The translations under genes and the position numbers were made by a program. The notes below the pieces were generated by a model. The model had not been told where the DNA came from. It did no database searches and saw only the letters and a program-made list of their open reading frames with translations. A stretch of 45,191 nt of DNA from Ruminococcus sp. (GTDB lineage: Bacteria > Bacillota > Clostridia > Oscillospirales > Ruminococcaceae), in assembly GCA_030533265.1 (NCBI GenBank), contig JAUNJM010000009.1, forward strand, positions 1-45,191, given 5' to 3'. Positions 7,401-15,832 of the stretch are shown here, in pieces (within the stretch, counting starts at the first letter, position 1; each line of letters opens with the position of its first letter).

Positions 7401-7958
7401 TTATGCACGCTCCATGTATTCGCAAGTACGAGTATCAATTCTGATCTTATCGCCAATTTCGATAAACAATGGAACCTTGATTTCTGCACCTGTTTCGACA
7501 GTTGCAGGCTTTGTAGCATTTGTAGCTGTATCACCCTTGAAACCTGGGTCAGTATCTGTCACTTCAAGATCAACAAAGTATGGTGGTTCAACACCGAAAA
7601 CCTTGCCCTTATATGAAAGAATCTTACAAATCATGTTTTCCTTTACGAACTTGAAGTTGTCTGAAAGCTCAGATGCGTTTACAGGAACAAGCTCATAACT
7701 TTCAGGATCCATAAAGTAATAAAGATCACCGTCAGTATATGAATACTCCATATCTTTTCTCTCAACAAAAGCTGTTGGGAATTTAGCTGTTGGGTTATAT
7801 GTCTTTTCTACAACAGAACCTGTAATAACATTTCTTACCTTAGTTCTTACGAATGCAGCACCTTTACCAGGCTTAACATGTTGAAATTCAACAATCTGCA
7901 TTACGTTTCCGTCTTCTTCAAAAGTCATTCCATTTCTGAAATCTCCAGCAGTTACCAT
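7401..7958 (-). CDS. efp: Elongation factor P
   Basis: 185 aa, the standard EF-P length. The start at 7958 follows GGAGG; an in-frame extension upstream is ruled out by that site. The protein has the three beta-barrel domains: an N-terminal KOW-like domain with the loop [11 protein letters not shown] placing Lys32 at the tip, a middle domain, and a C-terminal OB domain ([20 protein letters not shown]). EF-P enters the ribosomal E site and relieves stalling at polyproline. Lys32 is the residue modified in many bacteria; no modification genes are visible here. It has its own promoter and is followed by the CD1247-type gene. Confidence 0.98.
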   Translation of the reverse strand: MVTAGDFRNGMTFEEDGNVMQIVEFQHVKPGKGAAFVRTKVRNVITGSVVEKTYNPTAKFPTAFVERKDMEYSYTDGDLYYFMDPESYELVPVNASELSDNFKFVKENMICKILSYKGKVFGVEPPYFVDLEVTDTDPGFKGDTATNATKPATVETGAEIKVPLFIEIGDKIRIDTRTCEYMERA

Positions 7959-7991
7959 ATAATAAGTACCTCCAATAATTTTTTGTCCAAC

Positions 7992-8011
7992 GAACACTGC
8001 TCACAGCGTTC
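7992..8011 (-). promoter_or_regulatory. 5' UTR hairpin of efp
   Basis: GAACGCTG/CAGTGTTC with a 4-base loop and a G-U pair, sitting just after the predicted transcription start. It may stabilise the mRNA; no U-tract follows, so it is not a terminator. Confidence 0.45.
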
Positions 8012-8020
8012 CTTACATCT

Positions 8021-8049
8021 ATTGTAACCGATTTTCATATACATTGCAA
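8021..8049 (-). promoter_or_regulatory. Sigma-A-type promoter for efp
   Basis: Minus strand TTGCAA (8044-8049), 17-bp spacer, TACAAT (8021-8026), about 63 bp upstream of the efp start. Confidence 0.75.
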
Positions 8050-8094
8050 GTGTTTTTGAAAAAAAGTTATCATATTTAAGAATTTATTTTCATT

Positions 8095-9183
8095 TTAAAG
8101 CACAATAAGCTCTTTAGGTGCAAGAGTCATATTATCGCAACCATTTTCCTTCACTATTACAAAATCCTCGATCCTAACTCCGAATTTACCGGGCAGATAT
8201 ATTCCAGGTTCTATTGTAACGATACTATTGACCAGAAGCTCCTCATCAGTTCTGGGTGATGCAGTCGGAGCTTCGTGTATTTCCATTCCAACACCGTGTC
8301 CGAGTGAATGACCGAACTGCTCGCCATATCCTGTCTGTACAATAATATCTCGTGCGATTTTGTCAAGCTCTCTACCCGTTATTCCTGCTCTAACTGCTTT
8401 AAGTCCTGCAAGTTGAGCATCAAGTACGATCCGGTAAACAGCTTTCATTTCTTCAGTCGGCTGTCCTACACAGACAGTTCTTGTCATATCGCTATGATAA
8501 CCGTCTACTACAGCACCAAAATCGAGTAGAACGAACTCACCATTCTGAACCAATTTATCAGACGGTACACCGTGTGGCAAGGATGTATTCTTTCCCGACA
8601 ATGCTATCGTATCAAACGAAAGGGCTTCCGCTCCATTTTTAAGCATGAAATAATCAAGTTCAAGTTGAATTTCACGCTCTGTTCTCCCTGCTCTTATAAA
8701 TTCAAGTATATGCTCAAAGCCTTTTTCTGCAATTCTTTGAGCTGAGATTATTTTATCTATCTCAGCCTGAGTTTTAACAAACCTGAGCTGATTGATACGC
8801 TCTGAAAACAGATTATCAGACACTATCTCAGCGTTTAGTTTCGTTCTGAACTCCTCAAGCTGTGAAACTGTACACCAATCGCTCTCAACAGCGACTGTTT
8901 TTGCATTGTGTTTTTCAAGCAAAGAATTTATCTGCTCATATAATCTATCCTGCATGACAACTTCTACAAAATTAATGCTGTCAAGCAACTTTGAAGCCTT
9001 TTCAATATATCTGAAATCAATAATAAAATAAACCTGTTCAGGAAATACAAGAACTATTCCTGCACTTGACTTCATACCGGTAAAATAACGTCTGTTCACA
9101 TCTGATGTAATGATACCACAATCAGCAACAGAGGTAATATCCGAACTGAGCTTTTTAAGACTCTGAAGACTATTATAAACCAT
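8095..9183 (-). CDS. M24 family Xaa-Pro aminopeptidase
   Basis: 362 aa: a creatinase-like N-domain (about 1-130) and a pita-bread metallopeptidase C-domain. Dimetal ligands are visible: Asp221 (LLDFG) and Asp232 (YHSDMTRT), His in GHSLGHGVGMEIHE, Glu in TIEPGIY, and Glu in GVRIEDF. These cytoplasmic enzymes release an N-terminal residue before proline. It sits between aroQ and efp as in many Firmicutes (B. subtilis yqhT is the counterpart). AAGGGC lies a few bases before the ATG. Confidence 0.94.
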   Translation of the reverse strand: MVYNSLQSLKKLSSDITSVADCGIITSDVNRRYFTGMKSSAGIVLVFPEQVYFIIDFRYIEKASKLLDSINFVEVVMQDRLYEQINSLLEKHNAKTVAVESDWCTVSQLEEFRTKLNAEIVSDNLFSERINQLRFVKTQAEIDKIISAQRIAEKGFEHILEFIRAGRTEREIQLELDYFMLKNGAEALSFDTIALSGKNTSLPHGVPSDKLVQNGEFVLLDFGAVVDGYHSDMTRTVCVGQPTEEMKAVYRIVLDAQLAGLKAVRAGITGRELDKIARDIIVQTGYGEQFGHSLGHGVGMEIHEAPTASPRTDEELLVNSIVTIEPGIYLPGKFGVRIEDFVIVKENGCDNMTLAPKELIVL

Positions 9184-9197
9184 TTTATTGCCCTTTT

Positions 9198-9629
9198 TTA
9201 CAGTATTTCCGCAAGAGCATCAACACCGAGAAGATATGATGCTTTTCCAAAGCCTGCGATCTGTCCGACACAAACTGGTGAGATAACCGAAATATGACGG
9301 AACTCCTCACGAGTATGAATATTGCTCATATGAACTTCCACAACCGGAATTTTTATTGCCGAAATTGCGTCCCTTATAGCATAACTGTAGTGCGTATACG
9401 CACCTGCGTTTAATACCACACCGTCATACATATTTCTTGCTTCGTGGAGCTTGTCGATTATTGCGCCCTCATGATTTGACTGGAAAACATCACACTCAAA
9501 TGAGTTCGCTTTTGCTCTTTCCACTATTTCATTGTTTATACTTTCAAATGTATCAGAGCCGTAAACACCAGGTTCACGCTCACCTAAAAGATTCAAATTA
9601 GGACCGTGAATAACAAGTATTTTTTTCAT
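9198..9629 (-). CDS. aroQ: Type II 3-dehydroquinate dehydratase
   Basis: 143 aa, standard for the dodecameric type II enzyme that converts 3-dehydroquinate to 3-dehydroshikimate in the shikimate pathway. Family landmarks are IHGPNLNLLGEREPGVYG with the catalytic Tyr23, NAGAYTHYSYAIRDA, and EVHMSNIHTREEFRH with the catalytic His. It lies 14 bp upstream of the Xaa-Pro peptidase gene, the conserved aroQ-pepP-efp order of Firmicutes. Other aro genes are not in view. Confidence 0.97.
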   Translation of the reverse strand: MKKILVIHGPNLNLLGEREPGVYGSDTFESINNEIVERAKANSFECDVFQSNHEGAIIDKLHEARNMYDGVVLNAGAYTHYSYAIRDAISAIKIPVVEVHMSNIHTREEFRHISVISPVCVGQIAGFGKASYLLGVDALAEIL

Positions 9630-9654
9630 ACTAACTACTCCTTTATTCTGCGTA

Positions 9655-10509
9655 TTATTTTACCGACAAATAATACTTTTTCATTGTTAATGCATCCTCT
9701 GCCTGAGTTCCTGCACTTTCACACACGAAAGTAGGTGAAAGATTTTTCTTTGCCACAATTTCCATAAGTGGCTCAAAATCAGGTCCAAATCCCTCATTTT
9801 GAGCAAAAGTAAGATGCTTTTTCTCTCCACCGGGATTCGTAAACATTATCTTTGAGAAATGGCTATGAAACACTTTAAGACGATCAGTACCAAGGATATT
9901 TTCGACCTCATCCAGCATTTTTTTATACTCAGCCTTGCCTTTGATATATCCGAACTCTCTTGCATTGAGATGTCCGAAATCTATACAAGGAACAAAGCTA
10001 TCGTCAAGCTTACAAAGCTCTAAAACTTCGGCAAGATTACCAAGCTGATTTACCTTCCCCATCGTTTCAGGACAGAATGTTATATGTTCAAAGCCTTGTT
10101 CTATTGCTGTTTTTCTTGCCCTCAAAAGAGTATCCTTTGCAAGCTTCAGTGCCTCTTCTCTTGAAATTTTTGCACACGAACCACTGTGTATGATTATCCT
10201 GTCAGCACCTATTCTCGTTGCCGCGTCACACGACTGGAGAATATAATTTATACTATTATCACGCTTTTCAGCCTCGACACTTGAAAGAGATATAAAATAC
10301 GGTGCATGAAGTGAAAGTGAAATATCATTCTTTTCAGCATTTTCACGAAGTGCAAATGCAGTTTTATCTGTAACCTTTACACCTCTACCACATTGATACT
10401 CATAGTGATCAAGTCCCATTTCACGAAGAAAAACCGGTGCGTCTGTAGACGATTTATACTTTACTGAAAAAATTTCAGAATTTCCGGCTGGTCCGAATTT
10501 TGCAGGCAT
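9655..10509 (-). CDS. Endonuclease IV-like AP endonuclease (TIM barrel)
   Basis: 284 aa, one TIM-barrel domain of the AP-endonuclease family 2. Zinc-ligand motifs follow the endonuclease IV order: LHAPYF, IIHSG, CPETMG, CIDFGHLNAR, FHSHFS and CESAGTQAEDA. Such enzymes cut the backbone 5' of abasic sites in base-excision repair. The sequence is a divergent member, so another TIM-barrel role is possible, though the metal ligands look complete. AAGGAG precedes the ATG and overlaps the end of yqeG. Confidence 0.85.
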   Translation of the reverse strand: MPAKFGPAGNSEIFSVKYKSSTDAPVFLREMGLDHYEYQCGRGVKVTDKTAFALRENAEKNDISLSLHAPYFISLSSVEAEKRDNSINYILQSCDAATRIGADRIIIHSGSCAKISREEALKLAKDTLLRARKTAIEQGFEHITFCPETMGKVNQLGNLAEVLELCKLDDSFVPCIDFGHLNAREFGYIKGKAEYKKMLDEVENILGTDRLKVFHSHFSKIMFTNPGGEKKHLTFAQNEGFGPDFEPLMEIVAKKNLSPTFVCESAGTQAEDALTMKKYYLSVK

Positions 10510-10512
10510 TTA

Positions 10513-11007
10513 TTACAGCTCCTTTGTTTTTTTCTTTGGTAAAAACGGCTTTTCACAGGTTCTTTTAAACCTGAACGGCAGACTTGTTTCAGGCTCTATC
10601 GGAAAAACAAACAGAGAACGTATTCCCTTTAAGTTTGAACCTAAAACATCAGTAAAAATCTGATCACCGACGGCAGCCAGACAACGTTTATCTATGCCAA
10701 GCTCTTTTTGTGCTTGTGTATATCCAAAGGTCAGCGGCTTTTTACCGTTTGGTACAAAATGAAGTCCCAATGCCTTCGCAAAAGGCTCAACCCTTTCTGC
10801 TGAATTGTTTGAAACTATCATCATTTTTATACCACCTTCTCGCATTTTGTCAAGCCATTCAAGACTCGATTGTGGTGGTATGGGATTATTGTGAGTGGTA
10901 AGTGTATTATCCAGATCAAGCAACAAACCCTTAATATTATTCTTGTTTAAAAAATCTACAGTTATTTCTGTAACATCGTTAAAAACGTAAGTAGGCTTAA
11001 ATATCAT
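10513..11007 (-). CDS. YqeG-family HAD phosphatase
   Basis: 164 aa. The start at 11007 follows AAAGG; the in-frame extension upstream runs through the rpsU terminator and is rejected. HAD motif I is LLDLDNTLTTHN, motif II is MIVSNNS, motif III includes the Lys in GKKPL, and motif IV is VGDQIFTDVLGSN. YqeG proteins are class IIIA HAD phosphatases, related to phosphatidylglycerophosphate phosphatases of plants and cyanobacteria; in Firmicutes the substrate is not settled. It lies just after rpsU and 3 bp from the endonuclease IV-like gene. Confidence 0.9.
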   Translation of the reverse strand: MIFKPTYVFNDVTEITVDFLNKNNIKGLLLDLDNTLTTHNNPIPPQSSLEWLDKMREGGIKMMIVSNNSAERVEPFAKALGLHFVPNGKKPLTFGYTQAQKELGIDKRCLAAVGDQIFTDVLGSNLKGIRSLFVFPIEPETSLPFRFKRTCEKPFLPKKKTKEL

Positions 11008-11021
11008 ATTTTTACCTTTCC

Positions 11022-11056
11022 ATAAAAAACAAAAAGCGGACATAAAATGCCCGCTG
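11022..11056 (-). terminator. Rho-independent terminator after rpsU
   Basis: Stem AGCGGGCA/TGTCCGCT (11049-11056 with 11035-11042), followed on the minus strand by TTTTTGTTTTTT. It ends 15 bp before the yqeG start, so yqeG needs read-through or a nearby start of transcription. Confidence 0.9.
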
Positions 11057-11067
11057 TTCATGATTTA

Positions 11068-11241
11068 TTAGTATTTACGCTTACGAGCAGCTTCGGATTT
11101 TTTCTTACGCTTTACCGATGGCTTTTCGTAGTGCTCTCTTTTACGAACTTCTGCAATAACACCATCTCTTGCGCATGATCTCTTAAAACGCTTAAGTGCA
11201 GTATCCAAAGTTTCGTTCTTTCCAACACGAATTTCTGCCAA
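11068..11241 (-). CDS. rpsU: Ribosomal protein bS21
   Basis: 57 aa. It begins at a TTG codon ([20 protein letters not shown] read from TTG) with GGGAGGG eight to nine bases upstream; no ATG fits. The body ([20 protein letters not shown]) and the basic tail ([12 protein letters not shown]) are typical of bS21, which binds near the 3' end of 16S rRNA and helps recruit mRNA. It is preceded by a strong promoter and a roughly 190-nt structured leader, and is followed by a terminator, so it can be a monocistronic unit. Confidence 0.96.
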   Translation of the reverse strand: MAEIRVGKNETLDTALKRFKRSCARDGVIAEVRKREHYEKPSVKRKKKSEAARKRKY

Positions 11242-11274
11242 AACTATTCCCTCCCTTTGCCACCTATGACAGAG

Positions 11275-11427
11275 GTAATTACACGACCACACCGTAACTC
11301 TTGGTGAATAGTGAAGGAGTTTGCCTTATGCAAACCTAAATGCCGTCCATTAATGAATAAGTCGATTTTTCCGACACGGCCTTCTCTGTCTGTTTAGTTA
11401 CAGAGCTTTACTTGTCGATATAATTAC
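11275..11427 (-). promoter_or_regulatory. Structured 5' leader RNA of rpsU (candidate cis-regulator)
   Basis: The leader folds into a closed multi-branch shape. The outer stem is GTAATTA-n3-CGAC with GTCG-n2-TAATTAC (11414-11427 with 11275-11287). Inside are four hairpins: CTCTGT/ACAGAG (11384-11405), GCCGT/ACGGC with inner GTCG/CGAC (11342-11380), GTTTGC/GCAAAC (11319-11335) and CACC/GGTG (11290-11306). The first base of the outer stem is at the predicted transcription start. CTATTC in the leader (11306-11311) is also complementary to GAATAG just before the start codon (11244-11249). Regulation by bS21 itself is a guess; I do not recognise a named family. Confidence 0.6.
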
Positions 11428-11434
11428 AAAATAT

Positions 11435-11463
11435 ATTATACTATATTCCCTCAATAAAGTCAA
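11435..11463 (-). promoter_or_regulatory. Sigma-A-type promoter for rpsU
   Basis: Minus strand TTGACT (11458-11463), 17-bp spacer, TATAAT (11435-11440). It lies in the gap after leuS, and no terminator separates it from leuS. Confidence 0.88.
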
Positions 11464-11505
11464 TAGCTTTTAATAAATTTTCACATTTATATTTGGAAAA
11501 AAGTT

Positions 11506-13911
11506 TTACTTGGCAACAATATTAACGAGCTTACCCTTAACGTAAATCTCCTTGACAACATTTTTTCCCTCAATAGCTTCCTTGACCTTTTCATCAGACT
11601 TCGCAGCAATGATTGCATCTGCCTGTTCAATATCAGCAGGTACATTTAACTTGCACTTAATTTTTCCGTTAACCTGACAAACGATCTCAATCGTAGAGTC
11701 AACACAGAGTGATTCGTCATATGTTACCCACTCCTGCTCATTAAGCACTCCCTCACAACCAATAAGCTGATAAAGTTCCTCAGTGATATGAGGTGCAAAC
11801 GGATTGAGAATTATAAGGAGATCTCTGAATTCCTTCTTTGTAATAGAATCCACTGTATATATCTCATTTATAAGAGTCATCATTGCTGCAATAGCTGTAT
11901 TAAACTTCATTGCCTCAATGTCTTCTGTAACTTTCTTGATTGTCTTATGCATTGGCGATCTGAGTTTTTCGGAATAATCGTCACTATCGACAATCTTATC
12001 CTGCAATGCCCATACTCTGTCAAGGAATCTCTTACAACCCTTAACACTACTTTCACTCCAAGGTGCTGCCTTTTCATAGTCACCCATGAACAGTACATAA
12101 AGTCTGAGTACGTCTGCACCAAATACGTCAACAACGTCATTAGGATCAACGACATTTCCTCTTGACTTACTCATCTTTTCGCCGTCTGAACCAAGTATAA
12201 GTCCCTGTGCTGTTCTCTTTGCGTAAGGCTCTGAGGTTGGTACAAGGCCGAGATCATAAAGGAACTTGTGCCAGAATCTCGAATAGATCATATGACGTGT
12301 AACGTGTTCCATACCACCGTTATACCAGTCAACAGGCATCCAATATTTAAGTGATTCCTGTGAAGCAAAGTCGTCATTGTTGTTAGGATCGCAATAACGT
12401 AGGAAGTACCATGATGAACCTGCCCACTGTGGCATTGTATCGGTTTCACGTTTAGCGTCACCACCACACTTAGGACACTTGCAGTTTACAAATGTGTTGA
12501 TCTTAGCAAGAGGACTTTCACCGTCTGTTCCCGGTTCAAAGTTTTCAACCGGCGGTAATTTCAATGGCAATTCGTCATAAGGTACTGCAACCATACCACA
12601 ATGTGGACAATGTACAATCGGAATCGGCTCTCCCCAATATCTCTGACGGTTGAACGCCCAGTCCTTCATCTTATACTGGACACCCTTTTCACCACAACCA
12701 AGCTTATCAAGAACCTCAAGCATTTTTTCAATTGCGTCCTTCTTGTTTGTAATACCGTTAAGCTCACCTGAGTTGACCATTTCTCCGTCACCTGTGTAGG
12801 CTTCAACTGATATATCTCCACCCTTGATAACTTCAATTATGTCGATACCGAACTTCTTAGCAAAGTCATAGTCACGAGTATCATGTGCAGGAACAGCCAT
12901 GATAGCACCTGTGCCGTAACCCATCATTACATAGTCAGAAATATAAACCGGGATTTCCTTGCCGGTAATAGGATTAATGGCTGTAAGTCCTTCGATTTTT
13001 ACACCTGTCTTGTCTTTTACAAGCTGCGTTCTCTCGAACTCACTTTTTTTAGCACACTCAGCTTTATATGCATCAAGTGCGTCGATATTACTAATGCTAT
13101 CCCTGTATTTCTGGATTATCGGATGTTCAGGAGCGATTACCATAAATGTTACACCATAAAGTGTATCCGGACGTGTTGTATAAATTCTCAGCTTCTCATC
13201 AAACTCCTTGATACTGAAGTTTACAAAAGCACCCGTTGATTTACCAATCCAGTTTTCCTGCTGGAGTTTTACATTTGGAAGATAATCTACTTCCTTAAGC
13301 CCTTCAAGAAGCTTATCTGCATACTCTGTTATTCTAAGATACCATACTTCCTTGGTTTTCTGTACAATATCACTGTGACAGATATCACACTTACCACCCT
13401 GTGAGTCCTCATTTGAAAGAACTACTTTACAGCTTGGGCAATAATTTACCATTGTTTTATCTCTGAAAACAAGACCGTTTTCAAACATTTTGAGGAAAAT
13501 CCACTGTGTCCACTTATAATAATTCTCGTCTGTTGTGTCAATAACTCTTGACCAGTCAAATGAAAATCCTACTCTTTTAAGCTGACTTGTGAACTTTACA
13601 ATATTATTATCCGTTACCTGTCTTGGATGAACACCGGTTTTGATAGCTGTATTCTCTGTTGGCAGACCATAAGCGTCAAAACCAATAGGAAAGAGTACGT
13701 TATAGCCCTCCATACGTCTTTTTCTGCTAACAACTTCAAGACCTGAATATGCTTTTATATGTCCAACGTGCATACCATGTCCTGATGGATATGGAAACTC
13801 TACCAATGCATAAAACTTCTTTTTTGAATAGTCATCTGACGCTTTGAAAGTTTCATGCTTCTCCCAGTATTCCTGCCACTTCTTTTCAATGGCTGAAAAA
13901 TCATACTTCAT
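11506..13911 (-). CDS. leuS: Leucyl-tRNA synthetase
   Basis: 801 aa, normal for bacterial LeuRS. The HIGH motif is HVGH (48-51), the KMSKS motif is exact (579-583), and the CP1 editing domain has YTTRPDTLYG with the Thr-rich region and the Asp of GTGAIMAVPAHDTRDYDF. Zinc-binding Cys motifs occur around residues 155-175 (CPSC, CDIC) and again in the insertion near residues 440-490. The C-terminal anticodon-binding and tail domains are complete. The enzyme charges tRNA-Leu and edits mischarged norvaline and isoleucine. It is the last gene of the long minus-strand run, 36 bp after rsfS. Confidence 0.99.
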   Translation of the reverse strand: MKYDFSAIEKKWQEYWEKHETFKASDDYSKKKFYALVEFPYPSGHGMHVGHIKAYSGLEVVSRKRRMEGYNVLFPIGFDAYGLPTENTAIKTGVHPRQVTDNNIVKFTSQLKRVGFSFDWSRVIDTTDENYYKWTQWIFLKMFENGLVFRDKTMVNYCPSCKVVLSNEDSQGGKCDICHSDIVQKTKEVWYLRITEYADKLLEGLKEVDYLPNVKLQQENWIGKSTGAFVNFSIKEFDEKLRIYTTRPDTLYGVTFMVIAPEHPIIQKYRDSISNIDALDAYKAECAKKSEFERTQLVKDKTGVKIEGLTAINPITGKEIPVYISDYVMMGYGTGAIMAVPAHDTRDYDFAKKFGIDIIEVIKGGDISVEAYTGDGEMVNSGELNGITNKKDAIEKMLEVLDKLGCGEKGVQYKMKDWAFNRQRYWGEPIPIVHCPHCGMVAVPYDELPLKLPPVENFEPGTDGESPLAKINTFVNCKCPKCGGDAKRETDTMPQWAGSSWYFLRYCDPNNNDDFASQESLKYWMPVDWYNGGMEHVTRHMIYSRFWHKFLYDLGLVPTSEPYAKRTAQGLILGSDGEKMSKSRGNVVDPNDVVDVFGADVLRLYVLFMGDYEKAAPWSESSVKGCKRFLDRVWALQDKIVDSDDYSEKLRSPMHKTIKKVTEDIEAMKFNTAIAAMMTLINEIYTVDSITKKEFRDLLIILNPFAPHITEELYQLIGCEGVLNEQEWVTYDESLCVDSTIEIVCQVNGKIKCKLNVPADIEQADAIIAAKSDEKVKEAIEGKNVVKEIYVKGKLVNIVAK

Positions 13912-13947
13912 TTATATCATTCCTTTACAAAATTAAATGTCAATATA

Positions 13948-14313
13948 TCAGTCTTTAAGATACTCGTCAACATCACACTGCTCACCGTCTGACCAGAGTC
14001 TTTCTAGATTATAATAATTTCTTGTTTCCTTATAGAAAACATGAACAACAATGTCGCCGTAATCAAGAATAACCCATGTTGAAGTCGAATCGCTTTCTGT
14101 TCTCAAAGGCTCGATGCCGAGCTGTTTCAGCTTAAACTCAACTTCATCTGCGATTGCTTTTGTCTGTGTATTTGACATACCATTTGCAATAACAAAATAA
14201 TCAGCTACAATAGTCAGATCCCTTATTCCGATAAGCTGAATATCCTCAGCAAGCTTTGAATCCATTGCTTTTATTACAGCTTTTAATGTTTCTTTTTGTG
14301 AAAGTTTGCTCAT
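13948..14313 (-). CDS. rsfS: Ribosomal silencing factor RsfS
   Basis: 121 aa, the whole RsfS/Iojap domain (KAMDSKLAEDIQLIGI, IVADYFVIANGMSNTQTKAIADEVE, STWVILDYGDIVVHVF, YYNLERLWSD). RsfS binds ribosomal protein uL14 and blocks joining of the subunits in nutrient-poor conditions. It stands in the widely conserved nadD-yqeK-rsfS order, 10 bp after yqeK, and reads into leuS. Confidence 0.97.
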   Translation of the reverse strand: MSKLSQKETLKAVIKAMDSKLAEDIQLIGIRDLTIVADYFVIANGMSNTQTKAIADEVEFKLKQLGIEPLRTESDSTSTWVILDYGDIVVHVFYKETRNYYNLERLWSDGEQCDVDEYLKD

Positions 14314-14323
14314 ATGCTCCTCC

Positions 14324-14908
14324 TTACTTTTTTATATCAAGCAAAATAAAATCATTATATGCTTCAAGCGTTGAACACGGAATCGTGTTCTCTTTTTTTA
14401 CCGAGTCCGAAATCGAAAACTTCAACGCCTCAAGCATACCTTTTTCAAGGCTTTGCTCACAATATTTCCTCATTTTTTTTACGTCCTTATAATCCCTGTC
14501 TTCTGATATAAGGTCAGCAAGATAGACTATCTGTGAAAGCTTTGACATATCCTTGCAGGCAACTGTATGATATCTCACTGCTTCTATTATTTCAGGATCA
14601 TGTATGTCAAACACTGTCTGTATAAGCTCTGCTCCGGCAATAGAATGAAAAAGTGGTACAGACTTTGTTTCAACCTCGCTCACATCAAGAGATGAATTCA
14701 GAACAAGCTCAAGTTGTTTCTCGACCGGCAACTCCTTAGCCGTATCGTGAACAAGTCCTGCTATATAAGCCTTGTCCTTGTTTTCAGCAAATCTTTCAGC
14801 AAGCATAGCTGATGCATTTGCAACATTGACCGAATGATTGTATCTTTTCTTTGAAAGATTCTTTTTCAGATAATCCTTATAAGTCCCTATTAATATTTTG
14901 TCCAACAA
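14324..14908 (-). CDS. yqeK: YqeK-family HD hydrolase (symmetrical Ap4A hydrolase)
   Basis: 194 aa HD-domain protein. Metal ligands appear as the His of YNHSVNVANAS, the HD pair of GLVHDTAKE, HSIAGAE and VRYHTVA, then DLISEDR. YqeK enzymes hydrolyse diadenosine tetraphosphate to ADP, a heat and oxidative-stress nucleotide. The gene lies 3 bp after nadD and 10 bp before rsfS, the standard arrangement. Confidence 0.95.
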   Translation of the reverse strand: MLDKILIGTYKDYLKKNLSKKRYNHSVNVANASAMLAERFAENKDKAYIAGLVHDTAKELPVEKQLELVLNSSLDVSEVETKSVPLFHSIAGAELIQTVFDIHDPEIIEAVRYHTVACKDMSKLSQIVYLADLISEDRDYKDVKKMRKYCEQSLEKGMLEALKFSISDSVKKENTIPCSTLEAYNDFILLDIKK

Positions 14909-14911
14909 TTA

Positions 14912-15520
14912 CTATCCCTCTGAATATAATTTATTCGTTTCTATATATTGTACAACATTTTTGTCCAAATAGCAAGAGCAATCCTCACGTTTTTTAAGCT
15001 TTTCCCTGAGTTGTGTTGACGATATCTCAAAAGGATCCTGAGAAACTATTATTACTTCTGCTCCCTTTTGCTTTAACCCATCAGCATAGCTTTGAAGCTC
15101 TTGAACTGTGGTATCATTTTCTCTCGAAATGCAGACTATTGATGCAAGGGTAAGTATTTCCTCATAGCAATACCACTTGTGAAACGACAAAAGCATATCA
15201 CTTCCCATGATGAAATACAGCTTATCATCGGGATAAACCTCATGAAAATGCCTGAGCGTTATCACCGAATAGCTTTTACCACTCTGCCTCAGCTCCCAGT
15301 CTGAAACTTCTATCCCATTCATATCACCAAAAGCAAGCTTACACATATTGAGCCTGTCTTCACCTGACACAAGATCCTCTGCCTGTTTGTGAGGAGGTAT
15401 CTTATCGGGAAGGACTATCACTTTGTCAAAGCCTACTGCTTGCATTGCCCCGACAAGCAGACTTTTATGCCCATTATGAACCGGATTGAACGTTCCTCCG
15501 AAAACTCCTATGCTACCCAT
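14912..15520 (-). CDS. nadD: Nicotinate-nucleotide adenylyltransferase
   Basis: 202 aa. The nucleotidyltransferase motif GGTFNPVHNGH (8-18) and the C-terminal ISSTQLR motif are present. NadD makes nicotinic acid adenine dinucleotide from nicotinate mononucleotide and ATP in NAD synthesis. Its ATG overlaps the yhbY stop (TAATG), and no good ribosome binding site is seen, so translational coupling is likely. Confidence 0.97.
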   Translation of the reverse strand: MGSIGVFGGTFNPVHNGHKSLLVGAMQAVGFDKVIVLPDKIPPHKQAEDLVSGEDRLNMCKLAFGDMNGIEVSDWELRQSGKSYSVITLRHFHEVYPDDKLYFIMGSDMLLSFHKWYCYEEILTLASIVCISRENDTTVQELQSYADGLKQKGAEVIIVSQDPFEISSTQLREKLKKREDCSCYLDKNVVQYIETNKLYSEG

Positions 15521-15816
15521 TACTTGTTTTTAAGCCTGATAACAGGGTCTTTTTCGTTTCTCTTATAAAGTATCGCTTTTGAGCCGATAACCTGTACAAC
15601 CTCTGCATTTATCTGCTCCGAAATTTCAATAGCAGCCTCTTTCGCAGTATAGAGTGAATTGTCAAGAACCTTAATCTTAACAATCTCGTGTACTCTCAGA
15701 TAGTCATCAATCTGTGCTACCTGAGCATCGTTGACTCCAGCTTTTCCAACTTGGAATGTAGGTTCAAGAGAATTTGCCAAAGCTTTAAGCTCTGCTCTCT
15801 GTTTTGGTGTAATCAT
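15520..15816 (-). CDS. yhbY: YhbY-family CRM-domain RNA-binding protein
   Basis: 98 aa. The start at 15816 follows AGGAAAGGAA; an upstream in-frame start overlaps rdgB and lacks a site. It is a single CRM domain (ITPKQRAELKALANSLEPTFQVGKAGVN, then GSKAILYKRN; the GxxG loop is VGKAG). The E. coli homologue associates with pre-50S particles, so a ribosome assembly role is likely. Neighbours nadD-yqeK-rsfS match other Firmicutes. Confidence 0.95.
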   Translation of the reverse strand: MITPKQRAELKALANSLEPTFQVGKAGVNDAQVAQIDDYLRVHEIVKIKVLDNSLYTAKEAAIEISEQINAEVVQVIGSKAILYKRNEKDPVIRLKNK

Positions 15817-15832
15817 ATATTCTTTCCTTTCC

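Noticed and set aside
9655-10509. Xylose-isomerase-like sugar enzyme instead of endonuclease IV
   Set aside because: Both are TIM barrels, but the order of His/Glu/Asp ligand motifs and the FHSHFS segment follow endonuclease IV better. Not fully excluded.
11275-11427. The rpsU leader as a 6S RNA
   Set aside because: Paired 5' and 3' ends and an own promoter invite the idea, but the inside is multi-branched rather than a long rod with a central bulge, and no terminator follows before rpsU.
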